From Saprospiraceae bacterium (GTDB lineage: Bacteria > Bacteroidota > Bacteroidia > Chitinophagales > Saprospiraceae), in contig JADJWN010000007.1 in the NCBI GenBank assembly GCA_016716335.1, positions 139,438-203,437 on the forward strand: a DNA stretch of 64,000 nucleotides. The letters run 5' to 3'. The notes under the pieces were generated by a model. That model did not search any database, had not been told where the DNA came from, and saw only the letters and a program-made list of their open reading frames with translations. Below, piece after piece: positions 1 to 9,716 of this stretch. A program made the position numbers and the translations under genes. Position 1 is the stretch's first letter. Each line of letters opens with the position of its first letter.

Positions 1-2291
1 CTCCAAAGACCTCTGCCATAGGTTGCAGCATATACATAACCTTCATTATATGCTATCTCCACATCTCTTACCATGGTATTGGGGAGCTGGCTGCCATATC
101 TCTGCCATTCCTGGTCGTCTTTGCCTTTAAAAAATACTCCAAGGTCTGTCCCCACGTACATATTACCTGTCACCTTATGGATCTCAATATCCAGGGCAGG
201 TACATTGGGCAGATTGAATGTGATGGACTGGAAAGTACTTCCTCTGTTGGTGGATACCATGACATGCCTGGAGGCGACGTATCCACCCATGGTAAGATAA
301 ACAATATTGGGATTGGTGGGGTCGGCTTTTATATTTCTGATCGGACTGCCTCCGGGAGCACTGTACACTTCATTCCAGCTGTTGCCGCCATTTAATGATC
401 TGAAAAGGGTAGTGTAAGTGGATGCATAGATTATATTGGGATCAGCAGGAGATACTTCAAGGCTGGTGATAGTCCTGTCTGTCAGGACCGGTGAAATAGC
501 TTGCCAGCTTTCGCCCCGATTGTCAGATCTCCACACTCTGCTCATAGCCACAAATACGGTTGAGGAGACCTGCGGATGCAACATATATGGAGTGATCCAG
601 TCTCCTTTGCCTTTTTCAGGATGGTTGTCCATGATATTTACATAATTGTTTTGCCAATTGTCAGTTGTCCTGTAAATCACCTGTGCATTGTAAAGTGAGG
701 CATATTTAATATTTGGATTGACAGGGTCTATGATACATACCATCCCGTCACCTCCAGACACATCTCTCCAGGTACCGCTTTGCAAATTTTTACTTCCATT
801 ATCCTGGAGGCCGGTCATGACATCTGCAGCCCTTTGTGTTGATACAGACAGTTTATATATCTGAGAGATAACCAGCCCTGTCGAAATATCCACCCAGGAG
901 GTTCCTCCGTTATCTGTATAATATAAACCTCCGTCATTACATTCATAGAGTCTGCCGGGTTTAAGCGGGTGGTAATAAAAGTTGTGTTTGTCCGCATGTA
1001 CCACAGGGGTGTTTTTGGTGTTTTGAGAAGGATGAGCCGACCAGAAATTACTGATTCTGGGTGTACCTCCGGTTACCTTCCAGGTATTGACACCACCTAC
1101 AAACATCTCGTTGGGGTTGGTATGGTTGACGATGTAAGAGAGATCATACCAGCCCTGTCCGGTAGGGTCTTCAGGGTTTCCATCATCATCCCAATTAAGT
1201 AGATTGATTGAATTGCCACTCAATATCAGGTCAAAATTGGTGCCTTCAAAATAGGTAAGACTGTGAAAGCCGGAGGAGGCATGAGACGCTAAGGTATAAA
1301 ACCCGTTGGGTCTTGCTTTGGTGACCGCTATATTGACCCTGTCCACACTGAATTCACCCGGGCTCTGATTGAAGGAAAAATATACAGCCCATGATTCTCC
1401 GCCGTTTTGACTGATGAATAATCTGGACAGAAAATCTGAACTGTATTTGGCAAAAGTAGCGGCATACAAAACATTGGTATTGGCAGGGTGAAATTCCACA
1501 TCACAAAACCAACCAGCCTGCACTTTTTTCACTGAGTTAAGTCCGTCTTTGGATTGGTATATACCGTCGGAAGTGGCAAGTACCATATGGTTGGGGTCTG
1601 ACGGATTCATAATCATCCTGTAAATGTTAAAACCTTGAGATTGCTGAAAAACAGGTTGTACCTGAGTCCATGACTGCCCGCCATTGGTGGATTTCAATAC
1701 CCCGATGGATGCATTGTCTCTGGCACCGCCATCTGCATCACCGGTGGCTATATAGATGATATCAGGATTTTGCGGATGTATGATGATATCACTTACGCCG
1801 AGATTGGGCAATTGGTCTGTTGCTGAGCTCCAGGTGCGGCCATCATCGGTAGTTTTCCACAATCCGCCTATGGGTGTTCCGGCCCAATATGTGTTGGGAT
1901 CTGTGGGATGAAAGCCCATACAATTCACTCTGCCCACTCCCGAATTGCCACCATCCGGCATAGTTGGACCCAGACTTTCCCATTTGATATTGTTTCTGTC
2001 ACTTGATGCCGGGTATTTCCTGTCAAAGGACTGCATTTCATGGAAGGTATGTAGCGGGCTCTGTGATTTTCCGTTTTCAAGCAATCGTTCCCTTTCCACA
2101 TAGGCCCATCTTTTGAATTGTTTGTAGCCCTTACCTTTTTTGACCGGTCTGTCTTTCCAATAAGCTTCAAAGTATTCTACTTTCTGGTCATAGGTCAAAT
2201 CCTGTATGTTGACTCCGACAGGAATCCAGGGCTGGGCAAAAACAGCAATGCTGAGTAATAACAGGAAGATGGTGGTTTTGATCCGATACAT
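1..2291 (-). CDS. Secreted Asp-box (BNR/sortilin-like) beta-propeller protein, C-terminus outside window
   Basis: The frame is open from the ATG at 2291 to the window edge (about 763 residues), so the 3' end is missing. The N-terminus is a typical signal peptide (MYRIKTTIFLLLLSIAVFAQ, cleavage after the Ala-Gln region). Many Asp-box motifs of the form S-x-(D/N)-x-G-x-(T/S)-W follow, for example TTDDGRTW, STNGGQSW and SQNGGESW, alternating with 'hP.NP.hhY.(A/G)T' strands. This is the pattern of VPS10/sortilin-like and 'glycosyl hydrolase' beta-propellers. The last visible residues, AATYGRGLW, are the usual end of such propellers, and related proteins then carry a T9SS sorting domain; that part is not visible here. 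Enzymatic activity is not established, because Asp-boxes are structural. It is probably exported to the cell surface by T9SS (inference). A second, longer Asp-box protein lies at 33256-36369. Confidence 0.85.
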   Translation of the reverse strand, partial: MYRIKTTIFLLLLSIAVFAQPWIPVGVNIQDLTYDQKVEYFEAYWKDRPVKKGKGYKQFKRWAYVERERLLENGKSQSPLHTFHEMQSFDRKYPASSDRNNIKWESLGPTMPDGGNSGVGRVNCMGFHPTDPNTYWAGTPIGGLWKTTDDGRTWSSATDQLPNLGVSDIIIHPQNPDIIYIATGDADGGARDNASIGVLKSTNGGQSWTQVQPVFQQSQGFNIYRMIMNPSDPNHMVLATSDGIYQSKDGLNSVKKVQAGWFCDVEFHPANTNVLYAATFAKYSSDFLSRLFISQNGGESWAVYFSFNQSPGEFSVDRVNIAVTKARPNGFYTLASHASSGFHSLTYFEGTNFDLILSGNSINLLNWDDDGNPEDPTGQGWYDLSYIVNHTNPNEMFVGGVNTWKVTGGTPRISNFWSAHPSQNTKNTPVVHADKHNFYYHPLKPGRLYECNDGGLYYTDNGGTSWVDISTGLVISQIYKLSVSTQRAADVMTGLQDNGSKNLQSGTWRDVSGGDGMVCIIDPVNPNIKYASLYNAQVIYRTTDNWQNNYVNIMDNHPEKGKGDWITPYMLHPQVSSTVFVAMSRVWRSDNRGESWQAISPVLTDRTITSLEVSPADPNIIYASTYTTLFRSLNGGNSWNEVYSAPGGSPIRNIKADPTNPNIVYLTMGGYVASRHVMVSTNRGSTFQSITFNLPNVPALDIEIHKVTGNMYVGTDLGVFFKGKDDQEWQRYGSQLPNTMVRDVEIAYNEGYVYAATYGRGLW

Positions 2292-2796
2292 GGTAGAGAT
2301 TTTAGTTGATAAATTCTGGTTTTCATCGTTTTATATCTGTGAATGGTAAGAGGTACCCATCGGTATGGCATTTTTTTCATCTGATTGCAGAGTTTTTTCA
2401 AAGTATGGATAATCTGAATGAAGGGTTTAGGGAGTATAAATCATATCAGAGACTTGAAAATCAGGCAGGTGACTGGGATTTGGTTGAACTTAATACATGT
2501 CAATCATTCAGTCTTTATATTTTCAATACTTCCTCCATGAATTGGCTCAAGCGTAAAGTGTTGGTCATAGGAAGTTCTCTTTGCGGATAAAACAGAGTAG
2601 TTTTATCCAATTGGAGATTTTTTTCAAAGTATATTTAAACAGCCTTCAGAGTAGCCGGATTCAGATTTTACCCCACTTAATGGATAATTGCTACATTACA
2701 ACCATTTTGGTTTGAGTCAGAGTCTGCCACGCTTTAATTTTGCCGACATTATGGATACTTATGATTTTTGGGAATTCGGTTTGAATAATTGATAAG
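2292..2796. other. Intergenic region, no gene supported
   Basis: This spacer separates the minus-strand Asp-box gene from the plus-strand genes starting at 2797. A 94-codon open frame at 2306-2590 has no recognisable signal or domain and is not supported. Two similar stretches containing TTTTTTCAAAGTAT occur near 2393 and 2616. Neither fits the Bacteroidota -7 consensus exactly. No terminator hairpin is evident. Confidence 0.5.
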
Positions 2797-3129
2797 ATGG
2801 AATTTACAGGAAGTTTGTATTTGATACTCATTTGCCTGATATTATTTCAGGGTATTACTGCTTGTGTCCATCCTGATAAAAAAGCAATTAATAAAATCAG
2901 AATTAAACTTGAGAAAATAAAGGAAATTAATTACCGGTTATCGCTCAGGAAAATTCCGCCCGAAGATGCAGCCCTAAAAATATCAGTGTATATCCAGGAT
3001 TTGCAGAAATTAAATTTAAAAGTTTCTGAAGATGAAGCATTTCAGGAGTTATTAAATTCCTTTCTTGAAAAGTGGCATTCTGAAGAAAGGGTGCAGGAAT
3101 CCTTACAGATGGTAATCAAAAGTTTATGA
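2797..3129 (+). CDS. Small putative lipoprotein, unknown function
   Basis: The product has 110 residues. The N-terminus has a hydrophobic segment (residues 6-20) followed by a lipobox-like I-T-A-C with Cys at about 23, so a signal-peptidase II lipoprotein is plausible. The remainder is Lys/Glu-rich and predicted helical (KIRIKLEKIKEIN; LNSFLEKWHSEERVQESL), without a domain I recognise. The ATG follows an AT-rich leader with no Shine-Dalgarno site, which is normal for Bacteroidota. The next gene on the same strand starts about 100 bases downstream. Its reality rests on the lipobox and an uninterrupted frame only. Confidence 0.45.
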   Translation: MEFTGSLYLILICLILFQGITACVHPDKKAINKIRIKLEKIKEINYRLSLRKIPPEDAALKISVYIQDLQKLNLKVSEDEAFQELLNSFLEKWHSEERVQESLQMVIKSL

Positions 3130-3226
3130 GTGAGGTACAAGCATTTTATATCCGCGGATATGTAAAGGAAAAAGAAGACTCGAAAACATTGTTGCCGATA
3201 TTCAAACCATAAAATCCAAATTAATT

Positions 3227-3589
3227 ATGAGAATGTATCATCCGATATTCTGGACTGTATTAGGAGGTTTTTTCAGGAAAAAACAGGAACAGGATTATAC
3301 TGAAAATACCCAACGAATGAGCTTTAAAAATGATGGCCGGTCGGGCATGGCCTTCTATCATGATGGAGAGAAAACCACCGCCTTTTATACAGAAGCGGGT
3401 GGTGGAAATTGTATTTTTTATATGGTCATTCCGTCTGCAGCAGAATGGGAATCGCAAACAGGATATCCATTGGCACGAAGAGAGGATATTTTAAAATGGA
3501 TAGCTGAAGAATCACTCAAAAAACAAACTCAGCCGGTCAGGTCGTACTATACAATAAGTGACAGATACATCACTTTTTATAATAAATAA
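3227..3589 (+). CDS. Conserved-looking hypothetical protein, about 120 residues
   Basis: I do not recognise the family. The 120-residue product has no clear signal peptide; the short hydrophobic start (MYHPIFWTVLGGFF) may be a membrane contact. Gly/aromatic-rich beta-like segments follow (GMAFYHDGEKTTAFYTEAGGGN), then a helix ending in WIAEESLKKQ. The strand-rich C-terminus, SYYTISDRYITFYNK, looks like the end of a small globular fold. It ends 16 bases before the most likely ATG of the DKNYY lipoprotein gene, so the two could be cotranscribed. A cytoplasmic or membrane-associated small protein is the most one can say. Confidence 0.5.
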   Translation: MRMYHPIFWTVLGGFFRKKQEQDYTENTQRMSFKNDGRSGMAFYHDGEKTTAFYTEAGGGNCIFYMVIPSAAEWESQTGYPLARREDILKWIAEESLKKQTQPVRSYYTISDRYITFYNK

Positions 3590-3605
3590 GCACTGCTTTT
3601 CCATT

Positions 3606-4673
3606 ATGAACAATCCAGGCATGATATATATTTTTTGTTTTCTTTCTATCACCGCATTCTGGTTTTTTACTTCCTGCAAAAATAAGGGTAAAGGAAAAGC
3701 CGATACCTTCCAATCTGATGATTTTGGCAATGGGTTTGTTCGTAAGTCAGATACCATTTGGTTTTATGATGAAGCTTTGGAAAATATGGATCCTAATACT
3801 TTTGAATTGGTGGATGATTATTTTTTTAAAGATAAAGACAGGGTCTGGTTTTATGAAACATATCGGATAAGTCAGGATTATTTTTCCGGCAAAAGAAAAA
3901 GAGTACTTCCATTGGAAAATGCGGATCCATTAAGTTTTGTGAGTTTGGGATATAGCTATGCGAAAGACAAGAATACGGCATGGTATCTGGATAAAACATT
4001 CAAAGTAAATGATTTGAAAAGCCTGGCAGTTTTGAACCCTCATTTTATAAAAGATGATAAAACTGCTTATGCAGACAGAAATGCCATTGCCGGAAGCGAT
4101 GGCAAAACATTTGAACTGCTATCTGACCGATACGCAAAAGACGCCCGGAATTATTATTATTGTACAACTATGGATGGCATCTATGAGATCAAACCGATTT
4201 CCTGTCATTACCTTTCCTTTGAGGTGATAGATTACCGATATGCAAAGGATAATGTCAGTGTTTATTATGAAGGTGAAAAGATATCAAAAGCAGAAAGTGG
4301 CACTTTTGAATTAATTTCTTCTGGATATGCCAAGGATCAACATTATGTCTATTTCCGGAATAAGATAGTAAAGAATGCAGACCCGCTTTCATTTGCCGCC
4401 TTTACAGAGAATGAAAACAGTATGGGCGAGACAGTGTATGGTAAAGATAAGACCGGCATTTATGTCAATGAGCATCAATTCCCTGCAGCAGATGTGTACA
4501 CTTTCAGAATTCTCAATGAGAAATACACCTCAGATAAAAATAGTGTGTACTATAAAATGAAAAAAATGAGAAATGCAGATCCTGCCACTTTCACTGTATT
4601 TCCCCATTTTATCGGGGATGCCGATGCAGAAGATAAACATCACAGGTATGGAGAAGGGAAGGTGGTGGAGTAA
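3606..4673 (+). CDS. DKNYY-family repeat lipoprotein
   Basis: An in-frame ATG at 3558 would overlap the previous gene. The ATG at 3606 instead gives a proper lipoprotein signal, with a hydrophobic stretch and F-T-S-C at about residues 22-25, so I choose 3606. The mature protein (about 330 residues) is built from repeats of about 40 residues containing Y-x-(K/S)-D-(K/D)-x-x-(V/A)-(W/Y)-(Y/F), such as YAKDKNTAWY, YAKDNVSVYY, YAKDQHYVYF and YTSDKNSVYY. Each is followed by 'ADPxTF.hh', which is the hallmark of the DKNYY family (Pfam). The function of that family is unknown; a periplasmic or surface lipoprotein is expected. The DNA is AT-rich compared with later genes. Confidence 0.8.
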   Translation: MNNPGMIYIFCFLSITAFWFFTSCKNKGKGKADTFQSDDFGNGFVRKSDTIWFYDEALENMDPNTFELVDDYFFKDKDRVWFYETYRISQDYFSGKRKRVLPLENADPLSFVSLGYSYAKDKNTAWYLDKTFKVNDLKSLAVLNPHFIKDDKTAYADRNAIAGSDGKTFELLSDRYAKDARNYYYCTTMDGIYEIKPISCHYLSFEVIDYRYAKDNVSVYYEGEKISKAESGTFELISSGYAKDQHYVYFRNKIVKNADPLSFAAFTENENSMGETVYGKDKTGIYVNEHQFPAADVYTFRILNEKYTSDKNSVYYKMKKMRNADPATFTVFPHFIGDADAEDKHHRYGEGKVVE

Positions 4674-4769
4674 TATTTAATTTGGTCTTGGAAAAAAATT
4701 AAGTAAAACTACAGGCTTAAGTTCAAACATTGGATAAAAATATTTGTTACAACAACAAAATTTTCTGAC

Positions 4770-5882
4770 ATGAGCCATACATCACGCAGAGACTTTTTTA
4801 AAAAGCTATCACTCAGTGTAGTGGGTGCTACCAATATCAGCGGCACCTCACCAAAGAAAGAAGAAAAGCCTGTTTTGATCAAAAGCATAAAACAGATGGG
4901 ATTCAATTGGGATACTCTGGATCCATTCCTTTTCTGTGTACATCACGAAGATTTTTTCCCTAAAGGCAATGCAGAAATGGGCCCGGATGCTTCTTTGAAG
5001 GGTAGGTCACTGGGCGACGATTTTATCATCAAAGACGGCTGGCGGATGTATCATGGCAAGAAGGTGCCGGGTTTTCCCGGACATCCGCATAGAGGATTTG
5101 AGACTATCACCATTGTGAGAAAAGGTATTGTGGACCATGCGGATTCGCTGGGGGCCGCCGGCAGATATGGAGAAGGGGACGTACAATGGATGACCGCAGG
5201 CAAAGGTGTGCAGCATTCCGAGATGTTTCCGCTTATAAAATCTGATGAAGACAATCCACTGGAACTGTTTCAGGTATGGCTCAATTTACCGGCAAAGAAT
5301 AAAATGACAGATCCGCATTTCAAAATGCTGTGGGGCAAAACTATACCCAAAATCACTCAGAAAGATGCTCAAGGAAATACAAGCATGATAGAATTGATAG
5401 CAGGCAGGATGTTTGATCAGATTGCTCCTGCTCCGCCACCCGGATCGTGGGCAGCAGACCCTGAAAATGAAGTATGTATTCTGAATATTCACATGGATGC
5501 CCATGCAACACTGACCATTCCGGCTGCTGGTAAGGGCATCAACAGAGTAATCTATTTTTATGAAGGGGATACCATCACTTTAGGCGACCGGAATGTTCCT
5601 AAATACCATTCTGTGGAATTGAGTGCAGAATTGGAAGTGCCGGTGAAAGCAGGCAATACAAAGACCAAAGTATTGATGTTGCAGGGAAGACCCATCAATG
5701 AAACAGTGATACAATACGGTCCCTTCGTCATGAATTCAAAGGAAGAAATTCATCAGGCTTTCAATGATTTTCATGCTACCAAATTCGGTGGGTGGCCGTG
5801 GCCCAAATACGATCAGGTGCATGACCGGAGCCTGCCACGATTTGCCAGGCATGCAGATGGAAGGTATGAAGAAGGGGTGTGA
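4770..5882 (+). CDS. Pirin-family protein with a twin-arginine-like N-terminus
   Basis: This is a bicupin pirin of 370 residues (typical pirins are about 230-300). The metal site is intact: H105 and H107 in HPHRGFET, and H149 and E151 in VQHSEMF, matching the two His pairs and Glu of characterised pirins. The segment QWMTAGKGVQHSEM is the family signature. Pirins bind Fe(II)/Fe(III) and have been described as quercetinases or transcription cofactors; which applies here is not known. The extra N-terminus starts with SRRDFFKK, which resembles a Tat motif, followed by a short, weakly hydrophobic segment, so export of a folded metal-loaded protein is possible but unproven. The gene stands alone on the plus strand, about 100 bases from its neighbours. 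Confidence 0.9.
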   Translation: MSHTSRRDFFKKLSLSVVGATNISGTSPKKEEKPVLIKSIKQMGFNWDTLDPFLFCVHHEDFFPKGNAEMGPDASLKGRSLGDDFIIKDGWRMYHGKKVPGFPGHPHRGFETITIVRKGIVDHADSLGAAGRYGEGDVQWMTAGKGVQHSEMFPLIKSDEDNPLELFQVWLNLPAKNKMTDPHFKMLWGKTIPKITQKDAQGNTSMIELIAGRMFDQIAPAPPPGSWAADPENEVCILNIHMDAHATLTIPAAGKGINRVIYFYEGDTITLGDRNVPKYHSVELSAELEVPVKAGNTKTKVLMLQGRPINETVIQYGPFVMNSKEEIHQAFNDFHATKFGGWPWPKYDQVHDRSLPRFARHADGRYEEGV

Positions 5883-5966
5883 GCCCGCTAATTAAGCTTG
5901 TTTTACTGTTCAAAATTTTTTAGTTTCCTCTATTTTCTGTCAGACTTTTGTACCTTGCTTAAATAA

Positions 5967-7720
5967 TTGAAATTTTATCATTACAGCATTAGCAGGTACA
6001 CATTGCGAAGCACTTTTACAATCATAGGATTATATTTAACAGTTAGTCTTCCGGTTTTCTGTCAGCTGGACTCTATTCTGAGTATTAAAGACTATGCTGA
6101 GAGACATGCTTCTTTTATAAATTACATCGAAGACAATTATCAACCCTTTGAAGCCTATGACTCCATCCTGCGAGTAGCTGAATTTAAAATCAAAAAGCTC
6201 AATGATGATAAGCTGAAACAGGAAATCTGGTTTTACAATCAGGATCGCAAATCCAGAACATACAACGGCCCGACCCTTTTATCTTCCATGACACCATTAA
6301 TAGAAGTTGTGGAACAAGCCAGAAAAAAATCATGGACATATATAGAAGCGAAGTTGTGTGCCAGGATAGGCAACTTTTATCATGCTCAGGGGCAGACGCA
6401 GGCAGGATTTGAATATCTGGTGAAAGCACTGGACCTGGTTAATCAACTGGATATTAAAAAATACCCGGAAATCCTGAAAATCATTGATAATGTGGCTGTT
6501 AACTATTATATATTTGGAGACTATGTGACAGCACTGAGTTTATTCAAAAAAGGGATGGGAGTGGCACCTTACTGGAGAAATAAATCAGAAAGATATATCC
6601 TGACCAATACCATCGGTCTTTGCTACCAAAAACAAATGCAGTATGATTCAGCCATCTACTATTACGAACTTGCACATTATAATGCCAGAGAAACGGGTAA
6701 TGAGTTTTGGGCAACACTTACCATGGGCAACCGTGCATACTGTCATTATCTGGCCGGCAACTATGATGAAGCACTTCCGCCTTTGCTCAAGGATTTTGAA
6801 TTGAGTGCTCAATGGGGAGAAGTCGGAAGTGCAGTAAATGCAGCCATGATTATAGCAGCTATTTATGTTGAGAAAAATAATCTTACCGAAGCGGCTAAAT
6901 ATCTGGATTACGGCATTGAGCATCAGAGTTTTTTGGATGCCAGACAAAAAATCAGTTATTACACAAGCTTAAATCAGATAAGCAGACAGAAGGGGGATTA
7001 CAGGCAGGCCATATCCTATCTGGATTCGGTACAGAAATATAAGGATATTGCTGCAATAACCAATAATGATGGTATCATCAGAAATGCAGAGCTGAAGCTG
7101 TACCTGGAAAAGCACAAATATGACCTGGAGCTCCTGGAGTCAGAAAAATCAAGACAAATCACATTAAGAAATGCGGTTTTGGTCATCATCTGTTTGCTGG
7201 GTATAATTGCCGGATTGTGGTTTTTCAATATACATCTCAAAAGAAAAAGAGCCTTGGAACTGGCCGAACAGGCAAAAGTCGATGCTTTTCGTGAACTCGA
7301 ACAGGCAAAGAAGGAATTGAGCAATTTTACGGCTGTCATCAAGGAGAAAAATGAGCTGATACAATCTGTAAAATCAGAATTGAGTGCCCTGGAACATTCA
7401 AATCACGGGGAAGAAAGGATTAAAAATATCAACGAACTACTGAATTCGAGTATTCTTACGGAAGATGACTGGAGAGAATTCAAATCACTTTTTGACAGGG
7501 TTTATCCGGGATTTTTTGTGAGGCTTCAGGAAAAATTACCCCATCTCACTCAGGCAGAAGTCAGGCTTTTGCACTTTTGAAATTGAATATGAATCAAAAG
7601 GATATGGCCTTTATGCTGGGTGTAGGATATGATGCTATCCGAAAGGTAAAACAGCGTCTCAACGCAAAAATCTCCGGACAGAATGAAACCACCCTGGAAG
7701 AAATTGTTCATGGCATTTAA
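5967..7720 (+). CDS. TPR sensor/regulator with transmembrane segment and C-terminal HTH, frame broken near the end
   Basis: The start is a TTG at 5967 followed by a signal/anchor sequence (residues about 12-34). TPR-type helical repeats fill residues about 60-380, a transmembrane helix lies near 405-425 (VLVIICLLGIIAGLWFF), and a coiled coil follows to about 485. The frame then closes at 7580 with LTQAEVRLLHF. If one G is restored at 7571 (CTT TTG GCA CTT TTG) the protein continues as RLLALLKLNMNQKDMAFMLG and on to a TAA at 7718-7720. That supplies the LuxR-like helix-turn-helix expected after 'LTxAEhRhhAL' in this Bacteroidota architecture. The intact product would be a membrane-anchored regulator with a periplasmic TPR sensor and a cytoplasmic DNA-binding domain. 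The break is more likely an assembly error than a pseudogene, because the downstream codons are conserved. Confidence 0.8.
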
Positions 7721-8070
7721 TTTCAGGTAGCAGGATTCCCTAATTTTTTCGTAGTCACAACATTGTCCTGATTGATGTCACAGTTTTGTCCGTATGAAAA
7801 CTGTAATGTGTATCATTTTTACACACAGTTTTGCAGTGAAATTGAATCGTTTAATCCAAATGCCAGTATCCAAAGTGCATATTACTCCAAAGCTGATCAT
7901 CATCGCAATAGTATTCATCATTGCAGTCATCATTGTGATCTGTTTTTTTGAAATACGCATTGCGGAGATTGACAGCCGGATGATACGAATTAAATAATCA
8001 CAATTTGACATTTTTACAAAGCCGACCCATGCGACTCTCTGAAAATTTTTCAACTTAAAAATCAGCCATT
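7721..8070. other. Intergenic region
   Basis: Short frames occur on both strands here (67 codons at 7794-7997, plus; 91 codons on the minus strand). The plus one encodes an Ile/Val-rich hydrophobic stretch, but it has no supporting context and directly precedes the head-repeat protein gene. I treat the interval as leader/promoter sequence. No exact TAnnTTTG box and no terminator were found. Confidence 0.4.
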
Positions 8071-9620
8071 ATGCAATTCTTAAAAACTTCATTATTGGGC
8101 CTATGGATAATTTTGGCATTACACAGCCATTGTTTGACTGGACAGAATGTTGGTATAGGTACCATCGAGCCGGATGCCAGTGCCATGCTGGATGTAGCAT
8201 CATCAGAGAAAGGTATGCTGATACCCCGCATGAGCAGCGTACAGAGAACCGCCATCGCCGCTCCGGCAAATGGATTACTGGTGTATGACACAGATACCGG
8301 CAGTTTCTGGTTTTATCAGGGATCTGCATGGAAAAATCTGTCTGCATTACCTGACCGGCTTACAGATGCAGATGGTAATACCAGAGTGATGGTAGAGAAA
8401 AATCCCAATGAAGATATGATCCGTTTTGATTTGGCGGGACAAGAAAAAATGGTTTTTCGGCAAAACTCAAATGGGCATCCCAGAATGGAAATGTACTCTC
8501 CCGGGGATAACATTTTTATAGGTGAAGTAGCAGGAGCATCTACTTCGTCTGGAACAGGAAATGTTGCTGTTGGAAGCATTGCACTTACTAATAATCTAAT
8601 TGGTTTCAATAATGTTTCCGTAGGATCCAATTCAATGGTGTTTAATACAACTGGAAGTTTCAATACTGCTTTGGGCGCATTATCACTTAGTAATAATGTC
8701 AGTAATAATATGAACACAGCAGTCGGTACCTATGCTATGTTCTATGCTCATAATGGTTTAAGCTCTACTAATACGTATAATACCGCTGTAGGATTTGAGG
8801 CCATGAGAGGAGGTTCAAATTCCGGAGCGAATACCGGCATATATAATACTGCAGTTGGCGGTCAGTCAATGGTCAATATTACTTCTGGATCATCTAATGT
8901 CGCATTAGGATATTTTGCACTCAGGAATACTACATCAGGTGCTAACAATACAGCTATTGGTAATTTATCACTGAGAACAATACTACTGGTAATTTCAATA
9001 GTGCTGTGGGGTATAAAGCGCTTGAAAACAACACTACAGGTTTACAAAATACTGCTTTGGGATTCTTAGCACTTAGTAATAATATAGGAGGATATAATAA
9101 TCTGGGTTTGGGTCTTGGTGCAGATGTTAGTAGCGGAAATCTCTTCAATGCAAGTGCCATCGGGGCTTTTTCATTAGTTAATTGCAGCAATTGTATGGTA
9201 TTAGGTTCAGGTGCGGTAAATGTTGGCATTGGATTGACTACCCCAACTGAGCGATTGCATGTAAATGGCAATATCAGGGTAGAAGGCAATATCATCGAAG
9301 AAGCTGTTATGAATCCTACATTAAACGCTAATTGGGCAAATATTGGGAATCAGTGGGAAGTAGCCGGATTTTATAAATCCAGGGATGGCAGAGTATATTT
9401 GCAGGGTTCAGTAATTAAAACTGTGGCAGGAGGCAATGGCGTAATTTTTACGCTGCCCGCCGGATACAGACCTTCCAAACAGGTAAGATTTGCAGCTTAC
9501 ACAAATGGAGGAAATACTGTTTATTTAGGTGTGGACAGTTGGGGCAGCGTTTTGGTTTTAGCAGATCTGCCTGTAAATACTCAAATCACTTTGGATGGAA
9601 TATCTTTTCGGGTAGATTAA
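8071..9620 (+). CDS. Secreted protein with YadA-head-like repeats, frame broken once
   Basis: The ATG at 8071 begins a signal peptide ending near LTGQN. The following segment, NVGIGTIEPDASAMLDV, is the usual opening of Bacteroidota tail-fibre/adhesin-like proteins. Residues about 160-330 are repeats of the form N-(T/V)-A-(V/L)-G-x-x-(A/S)-(L/M), as in the left-handed parallel beta-roll heads of trimeric autotransporters. The frame ends at 9069. Adding one A at 8976-8977 (AGAAAC for AGAAC) restores repeats NNTTGNFNSAVGYKAL and continues to 9620. The C-terminus (VIFTLPAGYRPSKQVRFA) resembles distal domains of phage tail fibres. I infer a surface or secreted trimeric fibre of about 516 residues. 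I see no T9SS sorting domain, and its export route is unclear. Confidence 0.75.
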
Positions 9621-9716
9621 AACCGTTGCTATTTGTGCAATCAATTTTTTTACAAATCTCTCAATCTCAATGGTGACTGTTAAGCATTTTATCCACCTTC
9701 ACTCATTAATAATATA

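Noticed and set aside
2306..2590. 94-codon open frame on the plus strand in the first spacer
   Set aside because: No signal, domain or family pattern and it begins within 15 bases of the divergent gene start; probably chance.
7560..7580. Programmed -1 frameshift in the TPR-HTH regulator
   Set aside because: There is no X XXY YYZ slippery heptamer in the zero frame and many other genes in the window have the same type of one-base loss.
7794..7997. 67-codon plus-strand frame with an Ile/Val-rich stretch
   Set aside because: Considered as a small membrane protein, but the hydrophobicity arises from AT-rich repeats of ATCATC and there is no supporting context; an opposing frame covers the same bases.
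8071..9620. Prophage tail-fibre remnant
   Set aside because: The C-terminus resembles tail fibres, but there is a secretion signal and no neighbouring phage structural, lysis or integrase genes.
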